This document shows positions 54,627 through 62,974 of a DNA stretch of 64,000 nt, piece after piece. Each line of letters starts with the position of its first letter. Position 1 is the first letter of the stretch. Source of the DNA: Photobacterium sp. SKA34 (lineage in GTDB: Bacteria > Pseudomonadota > Gammaproteobacteria > Enterobacterales > Vibrionaceae). The stretch covers positions 544,618 through 608,617 of the forward strand of contig NZ_CH724142.1 in NCBI RefSeq assembly GCF_000153325.1, written 5' to 3'. The notes under the pieces were generated by a model that was not told the DNA's origin, did not search any database, and was given only the letters and a program-made list of their open reading frames with translations. A program made the position numbers and the translations under genes.

Positions 54627-55862
54627 ATGGGATGCTGCGACGTACCAGGCCTTATGCCCGTTGAAACTGCCATTGAAAATATTCTTGAGCAAGTTTCCTC
54701 TACAACTACAACATCAACGGTAGCATTAGCCGATGCAATGGGATTAGTGCTAGCGCAAGATATACTTTCGCCTATCAACGTACCACCATTTGCGAACTCG
54801 GCAATGGATGGTTACGCGCTACGTGCGGAAGATTTAGCGAATTCAGATACATTGGTTTTAGCAGGTAAATCTTTTGCAGGTGTTCCATTTGAAGGTGAAT
54901 GTCAGCAAGGTCAATGTATCCGTATTATGACGGGTGCTGAAATGCCAGCCGGTACTGATACCGTTATAATGCAAGAAGAAACCTCTGTTGATGGTGAGAA
55001 CATTACATTTAATATCAAGCCAAAAGCGAACGATAACGTGCGCCCAATTGGTGATGACGTTAGCCTTGGTGAAACTGTACTGGTAACAGGTACTCGTTTA
55101 ACAGCACGTGAAATGCCTTTACTTGCATCACTCGGTATTGCAGAGCTTGACACTTACCACCGCCCGAAAGTCGCTTTCTTTTCTACAGGTGACGAATTAC
55201 GCCCAGTAGGTGAAATATTAGAATCCGGTCAAATCTACGATAGCAACCGATACGGTATTCGCGCCCTACTAGAAAGATTTGGTTGCGAAGTATTAGATTT
55301 AGGCATTATTCCCGACTGCCCTGAAAAACTGCGTGACGCATTTTTAAAAGGCTCAACAGAAGCTGACGTATTAATCACATCGGGTGGTGTGAGTGTCGGT
55401 GAGGCGGATTACACCAAAGATATTTTAGATCAAGAAGGTCAAATCGGTTTTTGGAAAATTGCCATGAAACCAGGTAAACCTTTCGCGTTTGGTAAAATCA
55501 ATAATGCATGGTTCTGTGGCCTACCGGGCAACCCAGTATCAGCAATGCTGACTTTATACCAGCTAGTACAACCTATGCTGGCGAAACTAGCAGGTAACAG
55601 CCAATACCAACCGCCTGTCCGTGTAAAAGCGAAAGCGACAACAATGTTTAAAAAACGCCCTGGTCGAACCGATTTCCAACGTGGTATTTACAATATTAAC
55701 GCTGAAGGCCAATTAGAAGTAGCGACAACAGGCAATCAAGGTTCAGGTGCCTTTAGTTCAATGCACCTTGCAAACTGCTTTGTAGTTCTAGAGCAAGATC
55801 GTGGTCGTGTTCAAGCGGGTGAAGATGTAACTATCGAAATCTTCAACCACACCTTGTACTAA
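54627..55862 (+). CDS. moeA: Molybdopterin molybdotransferase MoeA (second copy)
   Basis: This 411-residue enzyme, exactly the length of E. coli MoeA, inserts molybdate into adenylylated molybdopterin. It shows [50 protein letters not shown] and CGLPGNPVSAML. I chose the ATG at 54627 because the N-terminus MGCCDVPGLMPVE fits the pattern I recall from Vibrio MoeA; ATG 54615 is four codons earlier. It sits 16 bases before moeB, so the two are probably cotranscribed. The genome window also encodes a MobB-MoeA fusion at 1795, so MoeA function is duplicated. Confidence 0.94.
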   Translation: MGCCDVPGLMPVETAIENILEQVSSTTTTSTVALADAMGLVLAQDILSPINVPPFANSAMDGYALRAEDLANSDTLVLAGKSFAGVPFEGECQQGQCIRIMTGAEMPAGTDTVIMQEETSVDGENITFNIKPKANDNVRPIGDDVSLGETVLVTGTRLTAREMPLLASLGIAELDTYHRPKVAFFSTGDELRPVGEILESGQIYDSNRYGIRALLERFGCEVLDLGIIPDCPEKLRDAFLKGSTEADVLITSGGVSVGEADYTKDILDQEGQIGFWKIAMKPGKPFAFGKINNAWFCGLPGNPVSAMLTLYQLVQPMLAKLAGNSQYQPPVRVKAKATTMFKKRPGRTDFQRGIYNINAEGQLEVATTGNQGSGAFSSMHLANCFVVLEQDRGRVQAGEDVTIEIFNHTLY

Positions 55863-55878
55863 GCAACCGGTATTTTTA

Positions 55879-56649
55879 ATGACAACAGATAACATGAATA
55901 ACGTTGAACTGACAGATGATGAAATGCTGCGTTATAACCGTCAAATCATTTTGCGTCAGTTTGATTTTGAAGGCCAAGAAGCATTAAAGGCTTCTTCTAT
56001 GCTTATTCTTGGTGCTGGTGGTTTAGGCTGTGCTTCAACACAATACTTAGCCGCTGCTGGTGTGGGTAAGTTAACCCTGATTGATGATGATAAGGTTGAA
56101 GTTTCTAACCTTCAGCGTCAGGTGTTACACCATGATGCTACGGTTGGCCTATTAAAGGTCGATTCTGCAAAAGAAGCGTTATGTCGTATTAACCCATATC
56201 TTACAGTAGATACCATAGCCAAACGCTTAACCGATGAAGCGTTACTACCACTCATTGAAAGCCACGACATTGTTTTAGATTGTAGCGATAACGTTGATAC
56301 CCGTAATCAACTTAACCGCCTATGCTTTAAAACCAAAACGCCGCTTATCTCTGGCGCAGCAATTCGTATGGAAGGTCAAATCAGTGTTTACACTTACCAA
56401 GATAACGAGCCGTGTTATCAGTGTTTAAGTGCCCTATTTGGTCAACAAACATTAAGCTGTGTTGAAGCGGGCATTATGTCGCCTGTTGTCGGCATCGTTG
56501 GTGCCGTTCAAGCTATGGAAGCAATCAAAGTGGTTGCCAACATGGGGACACCACTAACAGGTAAACTACTCATGCTAGATGCGCTCACAATGAGCTGGCG
56601 AGAAATGAAGTTAATGAAACAACCAACTTGCTCAGTTTGCGCTAGTTAA
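55879..56649 (+). CDS. moeB: Molybdopterin-synthase adenylyltransferase MoeB
   Basis: MoeB adenylates the C-terminus of MoaD so that it can receive sulfur for molybdopterin synthesis. The 256-residue protein has the E1-like ATP site (ILGAGGLGCASTQYLAAAGVG, residues about 43-63), the DNVDTRNQLN block, and two zinc-binding Cys-x-x-Cys pairs (CYQC near residue 173 and CSVC near the C-terminus). It follows moeA by 16 bases. Length and motifs agree with E. coli MoeB (249 residues). Confidence 0.95.
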   Translation: MTTDNMNNVELTDDEMLRYNRQIILRQFDFEGQEALKASSMLILGAGGLGCASTQYLAAAGVGKLTLIDDDKVEVSNLQRQVLHHDATVGLLKVDSAKEALCRINPYLTVDTIAKRLTDEALLPLIESHDIVLDCSDNVDTRNQLNRLCFKTKTPLISGAAIRMEGQISVYTYQDNEPCYQCLSALFGQQTLSCVEAGIMSPVVGIVGAVQAMEAIKVVANMGTPLTGKLLMLDALTMSWREMKLMKQPTCSVCAS

Positions 56650-56655
56650 TCATAT

Positions 56656-56690
56656 CCGCTGTATATATCACTCCATGGCATATACAGCGG
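56656..56690 (+). terminator. Hairpin after moeB
   Basis: CCGCTGTATAT pairs perfectly with ATATACAGCGG around a 13-base loop, seven bases after the stop codon. Only an interrupted T-rich stretch follows. Confidence 0.65.
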
Positions 56691-56828
56691 TAACTCCTTT
56701 TCCCCATTACCACTTAACTGACCACTTATTCTAAGTCTCCTAGCCGATCGGTTTCACACAACTTATACTCTAGTTTATATCTAGAGCATTTTTTTGCTAA
56801 GACCCCTAATACACATATAAATTACGGT

Positions 56829-57341
56829 ATGAATATGTTTATTAAAAAGATCATAACAGCAGCCTTGCTTGCACTGTCATTTAATATCTCAGCAGCCATT
56901 AACGACATCCCAGCATCCAAAAAACTACTGATAGATAATCTATTAGCACAAACGGGGCAATCCGCCGTTGCTGTCGGTAGACAGTATTCAGAATTGTTCA
57001 CTCAGCAAATGACTTTGATCTTGAAGCAATCTAAACCCGATATTAACCCCAAAGCGTTTGACATTGTAGAAGAGGAGATCATCGCCATCATGGATGAAGA
57101 GTTTTTAATCAATGACGCCTTCAAAACCATGATGTACCCAATCTACAGTAAGCATTTCACTGAAGGTGAACTACGTAAGATGATTGAAATTAACAATACA
57201 GAATTTGGTAAAAAGATAATTCGAGTAATGCCTCTTATCAGCAAAGAAGGCATGATAGCTGGACAAGAGTTTGGAAAGAAATTAGGTCCAAAGATTCAAA
57301 AACGTATAGCCGAACGATTTAAAGAAGAAGGGATAAAGTAA
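56829..57341 (+). CDS. DUF2059 exported protein
   Basis: This 170-residue protein has a signal peptide (cleavage near residue 23, after ISAA) and a helical DUF2059 domain with KHFTEGELRKMIEINNTEFGKKIIRVMPLI near its centre. The family is periplasmic in many proteobacteria and has no defined function. The start could be ATG 56829 or 56835. It is a single gene; a terminator shared with the convergent nupC gene follows. Confidence 0.85.
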   Translation: MNMFIKKIITAALLALSFNISAAINDIPASKKLLIDNLLAQTGQSAVAVGRQYSELFTQQMTLILKQSKPDINPKAFDIVEEEIIAIMDEEFLINDAFKTMMYPIYSKHFTEGELRKMIEINNTEFGKKIIRVMPLISKEGMIAGQEFGKKLGPKIQKRIAERFKEEGIK

Positions 57342-57362
57342 GCCGTTTATTCATCTGCTATT

Positions 57363-57406
57363 AAAAAGCCGACTGTGACTATTTTTCTAGTGCTCAGTCG
57401 GCTTTT
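57363..57406. terminator. Bidirectional terminator between DUF2059 and nupC genes
   Basis: AAAAAGCCGACTG pairs with CAGTCGGCTTTT around a loop of about 19 bases, with A and T runs on both sides. Confidence 0.85.
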
Positions 57407-57434
57407 CTATTCAATACTATTTTTTACTCTGCTA

Positions 57435-58643
57435 CTAGAGCAATAAAATAATACTTACAATTGCTGCACTCATTAAGTTTGCGAGTACACCTGCCGCAAC
57501 GGCGCGAATACCATATTTAGCAATAAACGAACGGCGCTCAGGAATTAGACTTCCCATACCACCAATCAAAATAGCCAGCGTTGTAATGTTTGCAAAACCA
57601 CATAATGCAAAAGTAACAACAGCAAGGCTGTGTGGCGATAAGGTATCTTGCACATTCATCATATCAATGAAAGCAACAAACTCGTTCATCAACACTTTCT
57701 GACCAATTAATGAACCCGCTGTTACCGCCTCGCTCATTGGAATACCCAGTAAAAGCGCAACGGGGGCAAACAAGTAACCAATCAGCATTTGGAACGTTAA
57801 GCCATGAATACCAAAGAACTCACCTATATCACCTAGCAAGCCATTAAATAATGCGATCACACTGATAAAAGCAATCAATGTTGCACCAATAGTCACCGCC
57901 ATACGCAAGCCAGACATTGCACCATCAGCTAACGCTTCAACTACATTGGTTGCTTTAGGGATTTCAACACTGGTAATTTCATTGGCTGGTAGCTTATTCT
58001 CGCTTGGTGGCATAATGATTTTTGACATTAATAAACCAGCAGGCGCAGACATGAACGCAGCGGCAATCAAGTAATTTAAATCAACACCAACAGCGGCATA
58101 ACCCACCATCGTAGAACCTGCAACAGAAGCCAAACCACATGTCATCACCGCAAAGAGTTGTGAATCATCCATAGATTTTAAGTACGGTTTAATAACCAGT
58201 GGGACTTCAGACATGCCGACAAAAATATTTGCACCCGCAGATAATGATTCAGCACGACCCGTGCCTAAAATACGTTGTAGCGCGCCACCAAAAATATTAA
58301 CGACTTTCTGCATAATGCCTACGTGATACAGCATAGAAATCAGAGCAGAAAAGAAAATAATAATACCAAGTACATTAACGGCAAATACAAAGCCGATACT
58401 ACCTGTTGCCAAACCACCAAATAAAAATGACAAGCCATCTTTACCGTAATCGGTTACGTACGTTACGCCATTACTGACAGCTTGTAGTGCTGTTTTACCC
58501 GCGGGGATATATAAAACAATTAAAGCAAACAGTACTTGTAACGAAAACGCGATAGACACCATTTTTACAGGAATACGCTTTCTATCTGTTGATATAAAAA
58601 ACGCAAGTAAAAGTAGAACGAATATACCTAATAAAGCAATCAT
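57435..58643 (-). CDS. Concentrative nucleoside transporter (NupC/CNT family)
   Basis: This inner-membrane protein of about 402 residues belongs to the CNT family and would import nucleosides with Na+ or H+. Conserved blocks are FFSALISMLYHVGIMQ, GTGRAESLSAGANIFVGMSEVPLVIKP and FALCGFANITTLAILIGGMGSLIPERR. The structurally known V. cholerae vcCNT reads GQTEAPLV at the substrate loop, where this protein reads GMSEVPLV; the Glu is kept. I chose ATG 58643, giving an N-terminus like vcCNT; ATG 58709 would add 22 residues. It is a single gene. Confidence 0.9.
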   Translation of the reverse strand: MIALLGIFVLLLLAFFISTDRKRIPVKMVSIAFSLQVLFALIVLYIPAGKTALQAVSNGVTYVTDYGKDGLSFLFGGLATGSIGFVFAVNVLGIIIFFSALISMLYHVGIMQKVVNIFGGALQRILGTGRAESLSAGANIFVGMSEVPLVIKPYLKSMDDSQLFAVMTCGLASVAGSTMVGYAAVGVDLNYLIAAAFMSAPAGLLMSKIIMPPSENKLPANEITSVEIPKATNVVEALADGAMSGLRMAVTIGATLIAFISVIALFNGLLGDIGEFFGIHGLTFQMLIGYLFAPVALLLGIPMSEAVTAGSLIGQKVLMNEFVAFIDMMNVQDTLSPHSLAVVTFALCGFANITTLAILIGGMGSLIPERRSFIAKYGIRAVAAGVLANLMSAAIVSIILLL

Positions 58644-59104
58644 GAGATCTTTGTTGTTACCCAAAAGAGGGTTGCATTGTATTTGCATTAAAAATACAAG
58701 CAATATCACATTGTTAGTGAGTTGTTACTCAGAGAGTGATACTTCTAAATATATTGAACCAATAACAAAATACACATTTAAATATCAATACATTAGCTTT
58801 AAACGCTGCTTTATTATTTCCATATAAAAAAAATAATTTGCTTTAATGCAATAAAATCGAAAATATCCGCGTATTTAACAAGCATATCTGTGCTGTTATT
58901 TTCAACAAGAGAGACTAATTCATTACAAGACAATCTATTACTTAGGCCAGCTTTACTTATTCCTAGTTAACATTACCAGTTTATTGCTGAGAGGAAATAG
59001 TGAGAACTGCCCTCCACTACTGGCTCAAAGCAGGGCAAAGAAATATAGAATCAAGGCTCTAAGTCGTTTAAATCAAATTATATCTGGAATCCTCAAATGT
59101 TTTA
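58644..59104. other. Junction region between nupC and the accessory island
   Basis: It is AT-rich near nupC and should carry its promoter. Around 59008-59036 GCCCT pairs with AGGGC across a long loop. I see no supported frame. The island begins with the end of the PhzF-like gene. Confidence 0.35.
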
Positions 59105-59869
59105 CTAAACAGCTATTTCCCGCAGTTTTGCATTTGCTAACAATACAATTGAGTCACCTGAAATACGCCTTACGCCAAAATAGCCACCTGACGACGAAAG
59201 TTGATGTACCTGAAGTGAATCTGAGTTAAGTTTGTCAAACCAATATGGAGCTAAAGAACATTGGGCTGAACCTGTTGCCAGATCTTCAGATATACCAATT
59301 TTGGGTGCGAAATATCTTAATACGTACCCATTTTCACCATTCGCTGCAGTCACAATTAAAGCATGATACTTACTAAGCTGTTTAAAGCGCATATCATCAG
59401 GTTTAAAGCTTCTTACAGATTCTATAGAAGGTAAGACTAAAACTAAGTCTCGAGTTGAAAACACCTCAATAGCATCCACAGTTAAGTCCGATATTTCTGA
59501 TGGAACAACACATATTTTACCTTTCCAACTAGGTAACTCAAGAGTATATACACCACTCTTTTTAGCAATTGAGACGCTTCCGTATTTGCTGTTAAAAAGT
59601 ACACTGTCGAGTTTGTACTTAGAGATGATCGCAGCACCAGCCCCTAAGCTTCCATGACCACACAGGTTAATTTCTCCATCCAATGAAAACCAGCGTATGT
59701 GAAATTGTCCATTCGTTTCCATAACAAAAGAGGTAACTGGTAGCCCTGCTTCACAAGTTATTTTTTGTAATTCTTCATCAGAAAGCCAGCTATCTAGCTC
59801 TAATACACCACAGGGGTTACCAGAAGCCAATTCACCACTAAACACATCATAAATATATAATTTGATAAT
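59105..59869 (-). CDS. PhzF-family protein, no standard start codon, catalytic Glu missing
   Basis: This protein has the PhzF two-lobe fold, a diaminopimelate-epimerase relative. It shows ASGNPCGVLEL, CGHGSLGAG and EDLATGSAQCSLA. The position of the general-base Glu in PhzF (S-E-T-x-F-V) reads PVTSFV here, so that Glu is replaced by Val. The natural N-terminal strand (IIKLYIYDVFSG) is in frame upstream of the first GTG (59845), and a GAGGG site precedes an ATT at 59869-59867. I take ATT as a likely rare start, giving 254 residues; the GTG would lose the first strand. The gene lies downstream of the GNAT gene on the same strand. Substrate and activity are unknown. Confidence 0.72.
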   Translation of the reverse strand: MIKLYIYDVFSGELASGNPCGVLELDSWLSDEELQKITCEAGLPVTSFVMETNGQFHIRWFSLDGEINLCGHGSLGAGAAIISKYKLDSVLFNSKYGSVSIAKKSGVYTLELPSWKGKICVVPSEISDLTVDAIEVFSTRDLVLVLPSIESVRSFKPDDMRFKQLSKYHALIVTAANGENGYVLRYFAPKIGISEDLATGSAQCSLAPYWFDKLNSDSLQVHQLSSSGGYFGVRRISGDSIVLLANAKLREIAV

Positions 59870-59955
59870 CCACCACCCTCTTTACCATTTAACGCCTTGT
59901 AAGGCTTAAGACACGCTATACCGAAGCCGCGCCATACTTGCTATAACGCTTTGTA
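59870..59955 (-). other. Spacer between GNAT and PhzF genes with cassette-like end
   Basis: On the minus strand the 86-base spacer begins next to the GNAT stop codon with ACAAAGCGTT and ends with CAAGGCGTTAAAT. The second motif looks like the 3' end of integron attC sites, and GCCTT/AAGGC form a small stem. The opposite attC core is not found, so this is only suggestive. Confidence 0.3.
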
Positions 59956-60399
59956 TTAAGAAACTTGAAGGGATAATGAAAGGAAGTTTTCATCGCTTTC
60001 AGTCACTTTATAGCCAAGAGATTTGTAAAACCTTACTGCTGACACATTTCTCGTAAAGCTTGATAAGGTTTCGTGACTACGCCCTTGCTCTCTCGCTATC
60101 TCGTGAATCATATTCATTACCCTTTCACCCAATTTTTGGTTTTGGTATTCTGGAAACACAATCAGTAAATGTACATGAAGTGCGTTCTCGTAAGGCTTGA
60201 AGCATAACATCCCAACTTGTATCTTATTGAGATAAATCCAATAAAACCAATGCGGCCCATAGTCATTTTTTAAACGATTGTTCTGAAACTCATCACACCA
60301 ACCAAAAACGTCATCAATATGCGTATAAAGCCCTTGTTTCACAATAGAAAATAGACTTTCAAAATCATCTCTTTCGATTTGTTTTAATTGAATATTCAT
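59956..60399 (-). CDS. GNAT-family N-acetyltransferase
   Basis: This 147-residue enzyme has the GNAT acetyl-CoA fold: IVFPEYQNQKLGERVMNMIHEIAR at about residues 82-105 contains the pyrophosphate-binding Q-x-x-x-G-x-R-type loop, and SAVRFYKSLGYKV is the closing motif. The acceptor substrate is unknown. The start codon lies 22 bases after the stop of the broken epimerase gene, so they may once have shared a transcript. GNAT genes are common in mobile cassettes, in keeping with the IS-rich surroundings. Confidence 0.88.
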   Translation of the reverse strand: MNIQLKQIERDDFESLFSIVKQGLYTHIDDVFGWCDEFQNNRLKNDYGPHWFYWIYLNKIQVGMLCFKPYENALHVHLLIVFPEYQNQKLGERVMNMIHEIAREQGRSHETLSSFTRNVSAVRFYKSLGYKVTESDENFLSLSLQVS

Positions 60400-60421
60400 A
60401 TATTTGTGTTAAACGCATTTG

Positions 60422-60574
60422 TTACAAGTATTGTGCAATGTAGTCTGCAATCTTGTGGCTAGCTGAGAAATATTGGCTTATGGGTAAATCCAAACTTAAC
60501 TTATCAACATCCACGGACAATGAATCATACTTTTCTTCATACTCCAACCAGCTGACCTTAATTGCGTGTTGAAC
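60422..60574 (-). pseudogene. C-terminal piece of an NAD-dependent epimerase-type gene
   Basis: This fragment encodes the last 50 or so residues (HAIKVSWLEYEEKY to IADYIAQYL) of a gene cut by the IS66 element. Removing the element and one copy of the 8-bp duplication joins it in frame with the piece at 62967-63422 (LLVTHGVVQ then HAIKVSW). A frame running out of the IS into this fragment exists but is an accident of the insertion. Confidence 0.85.
60567..60574. repeat. IS66 target-site duplication, left copy
   Basis: TGTTGAAC lies directly before the terminal GTAAAC of the element. The same eight bases lie at 62967-62974 directly after the other end. Confidence 0.95.
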
Positions 60575-60608
60575 GTAAACGCCCCATGAACCCACGGGGC
60601 GATATTTG

Positions 60609-62156
60609 TTAGTGTTTGAGGTTCCAAGGTAGGAGTGCATCGATATCGGGCTCAGCTTTCGCGAGCTCTTTCATGCACTTGACCATGTAGTCGTAGAGGA
60701 TAAGGCCGTTGGCTTTCGCAGTCTCGACGATGCTGTAAAGCATCGCACTCGCATCAGCACCATTTGGCGTGTTCGAGAACAACCAGTTCTTTCTGCCAAT
60801 GACCAGCGGTTTAATTGCGCGTTCAGCGCGGTTATTGTCTATCGATAAGTGACCGTCATCGATATAGCGGATCACCTTCGGCCATTGGCCGAGCGTGTAT
60901 TTTATCGCTTTACCCAGCGGGCTAGACGCTATCACTTGTTGAGATGTCATCCACTCGTACAACTCGTCCAGTATCGGTTTGCTATGCAGTTGACGTTCTG
61001 CTTTTCGTGTTTCGACAGTCGCACCTTTTAAGCGCGATTCTATCCCATAGAGCTTCTGGATTTTGGCCAGCGCTTTATCTGCTTTGCCTGACTTACCTTT
61101 ACCTTGAAGCTTCTTAGCCTCCATGAACTTTCGCCGTGCATGTGCCATGCAGCCAACATTGGTGACGTGATAAAGACCATCATAGGCACCATAGCCATCG
61201 GTTTGTAGATAACCACTGTAATCCCCCAAGAAGGCAACAGGGCATGCCCTCGCGCGACTGTTTTGATAGTCGTACAAGGCAATATTCTTCACATTGGGGA
61301 GTGCGGCTTCTGGCGAGTCTGCGCCCGAGCAGTAGAGCCACATGTAACACTGTTTTTCTTCCTTGAGAACATTGAGTGGCGTTTCATCCGCCTGGAACAC
61401 CACTTGTTGAAGTAGGTGCTCTTTTAGAGCGGCATAGAGTGGTTTGAACTTCTCACTAACTTGGATAACCCATCTGGCCATAGTGGTTCGTGATAGCTCG
61501 ATTCCCGACTGGGTAAACAGCGACTCTTGGCGGTAAAGTGGCATCGCGTACTGGTATTTGCCAAGAATGATGTTGGCAAGCAAGCTTTCTGTGGCAAAGC
61601 TCTTCGGGATAATGCTTTGCGGTGCTGGCTTTTGAACGATGTGATTGCTGTCTTCAGTTTGCTCGCACTGGCGGCAAGCATATTTAGGGCGAACATATTC
61701 CAGCACTTTGAGTACGGCTGGCGAAAACTCCAGCTTTTCACTGCTGTCTTCACCGATTTTATGCAGGTCATGATTGCAGCATGCACACTGCTTTTCATGG
61801 TCGTCTAAATCAAGTTCGATAACTTCACGAGGTAAGGTCTTTGGAAGAGGCTTACGCTTACCGCGTTTCTTCGTTGTGGTTGTGGTGGTCGTCGTAACCT
61901 CAACCTCTTCTTCCTTAGCGGCTTCACATTCCGCTTCGTTGAAGAGGTCACCTTGAGATTCATCGTAGGGCTTTAACGCCTCCGAGCGTTTTGCGAACTG
62001 GCGGTCGAAAGCCAGTTTGAGTTGCTCAAGCAGAGATTGACGCTCTTGTTTCCACTGAGATTCGCTGTGTTTTTGCAACGCCAACAACTCTTTCACCATC
62101 GCTTGTAGCTCGGCAACATCTTGGCTTTCTGGGTTGATATTTGGCGTCTTTTTCAT
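60609..62156 (-). CDS. IS66-family transposase TnpC
   Basis: This 515-residue DDE transposase catalyses strand cleavage and joining. The N-terminal coiled region (residues 10-65) leads to a run of eight threonines near residue 88, then a zinc-finger-like CACCNHDLH and CRQCEQT. The catalytic acidic residues are probably the Asp in VFQADETPL, the Asp in LQTDGYGAYD and the Glu in SIDNNRAERAIKP. It lies 59 bases after tnpB on the same strand. Nothing appears broken. Confidence 0.95.
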   Translation of the reverse strand: MKKTPNINPESQDVAELQAMVKELLALQKHSESQWKQERQSLLEQLKLAFDRQFAKRSEALKPYDESQGDLFNEAECEAAKEEEVEVTTTTTTTTKKRGKRKPLPKTLPREVIELDLDDHEKQCACCNHDLHKIGEDSSEKLEFSPAVLKVLEYVRPKYACRQCEQTEDSNHIVQKPAPQSIIPKSFATESLLANIILGKYQYAMPLYRQESLFTQSGIELSRTTMARWVIQVSEKFKPLYAALKEHLLQQVVFQADETPLNVLKEEKQCYMWLYCSGADSPEAALPNVKNIALYDYQNSRARACPVAFLGDYSGYLQTDGYGAYDGLYHVTNVGCMAHARRKFMEAKKLQGKGKSGKADKALAKIQKLYGIESRLKGATVETRKAERQLHSKPILDELYEWMTSQQVIASSPLGKAIKYTLGQWPKVIRYIDDGHLSIDNNRAERAIKPLVIGRKNWLFSNTPNGADASAMLYSIVETAKANGLILYDYMVKCMKELAKAEPDIDALLPWNLKH

Positions 62157-62215
62157 GGCATTTATTATACTAAAGTCATGCCGTTAACGCTTGGTGGATA
62201 TAGCTTTATTATCGA

Positions 62216-62569
62216 TTAAGTCATTGTAAAATCGTTTATTTGAACGGGTTTATGGCCGATAATCGTGAAGCCAGAAAGCAGTCTATCAAGCTCGCATTGA
62301 GTCAGGGTAAACACGTCATTTTTCTCTTTTGACGGCCATTTATACTTGGCTTTTTCAAGGCGTTTATACCAAAGTGCAAAGCCTGTTTTATCCCAGTACA
62401 ACACTTTGATTTTGTCGCGCTGTTTATTGGTAAACAGGAATAGTGCGCCGCTTCCCAAGGGTAAATCGGTGTCACTTTCGATAATCGCCGCGAGGCCATT
62501 GATGGACTTTCTAAAATCGACACTCTCACGATACAGATAAATATCTGGTGCACTTAGCATATGTTTCAT
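62216..62569 (-). CDS. IS66 accessory protein TnpB
   Basis: This 117-residue protein is the IS66 Orf2/TnpB family member, needed for transposition although not catalytic. Characteristic stretches are RESVDFRKSINGLAAI, LFLFTNKQRDKIKVLYWDKTGFALWYKRLEKAKYKWP and the Leu-rich end. It is not the RNA-guided TnpB of IS605. Its ATG overlaps the stop codon of tnpA (ATGA), so the two are translationally coupled. Confidence 0.95.
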   Translation of the reverse strand: MKHMLSAPDIYLYRESVDFRKSINGLAAIIESDTDLPLGSGALFLFTNKQRDKIKVLYWDKTGFALWYKRLEKAKYKWPSKEKNDVFTLTQCELDRLLSGFTIIGHKPVQINDFTMT

Positions 62570-62886
62570 GACAAGGCTCCAATGAGTTCTGCCAGGTAGG
62601 CAGCGGGCGTGCCTTGAGGAATACTCAGCTCAACGTCGTTGACAAAAAGTGTCATATTCGCGGTAGGTATTTGCGTCATATGGTAACGTGTTGTCTGCTC
62701 TACAACGTTTGCTTTGACGAAGCCGTTAGTCTGTGGTGTTTGAAGGTGTGTTAACTGTTGGCGTTTGGCATGAAACGTGGAAAGACTTAATCCGTGATGT
62801 TCACAAAAAGCACGTTGAGTGAGTTGGCTGGATTCATAGCACTCAAACAAAGTCTGCCATTCTTGATTGGTACGTCGTGTTGCCAT
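62566..62886 (-). CDS. IS66 accessory protein TnpA
   Basis: This 106-residue protein is the IS66 Orf1/TnpA member, with an N-terminal helix-turn-helix (TQRAFCEHHGLSLSTFHAKRQQ, residues about 24-45) that probably binds the element's ends. It is needed together with TnpB and TnpC. AAGGAG precedes the ATG, but that site lies in a hairpin. The gene is identical in protein sequence to the copy at 63503. Confidence 0.94.
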   Translation of the reverse strand: MATRRTNQEWQTLFECYESSQLTQRAFCEHHGLSLSTFHAKRQQLTHLQTPQTNGFVKANVVEQTTRYHMTQIPTANMTLFVNDVELSIPQGTPAAYLAELIGALS

Positions 62887-62889
62887 TTT

Positions 62890-62913
62890 AAATCTCCTTT
62901 GGATTGGAGATTT
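62890..62913 (-). promoter_or_regulatory. Hairpin hiding the tnpA ribosome site (copy 1)
   Basis: On the minus strand AAATCTCC pairs with GGAGATTT around an eight-base loop; the second arm contains the tnpA Shine-Dalgarno, four bases before the ATG. Transcripts entering from outside the element would fold this way and limit translation of the transposition genes. Known IS elements such as IS10 and IS50 use the same kind of protection. Confidence 0.6.
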
Positions 62914-62966
62914 GATCTTATTCTTCGAGTAAAGTGATTAGAATGCGGTGTTTATGGCACGCTTAC

Positions 62967-62974
62967 TGTTGAAC
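62967..62974. repeat. IS66 target-site duplication, right copy
   Basis: TGTTGAAC directly follows the terminal GCTTAC of the element and is identical to 60567-60574. Confidence 0.95.

Larger units (their letters stand above)
60575..62966 (-). mobile_element. Complete IS66-family insertion sequence
   Basis: The 2392-bp element carries tnpA, tnpB and tnpC on the minus strand and is bounded by imperfect inverted repeats. One end reads GTAAACGCCCCATGAAC and the other, on the opposite strand, GTAAGCGTGCCATAAAC. An 8-bp target duplication (TGTTGAAC) flanks it, as expected for IS66. All three frames are open, so it may be active. Confidence 0.97.

Noticed and set aside
60422..60640. A 72-codon frame running out of the IS66 end into the broken epimerase gene
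   Set aside because: Its first part is IS sequence; it arises from the insertion and is only the tail of the interrupted gene.
62216..62569. TnpB as a possible RNA-guided nuclease
   Set aside because: The name is shared, but this is the small IS66 TnpB (117 residues) without a RuvC domain; it is unrelated to the IS605 TnpB.
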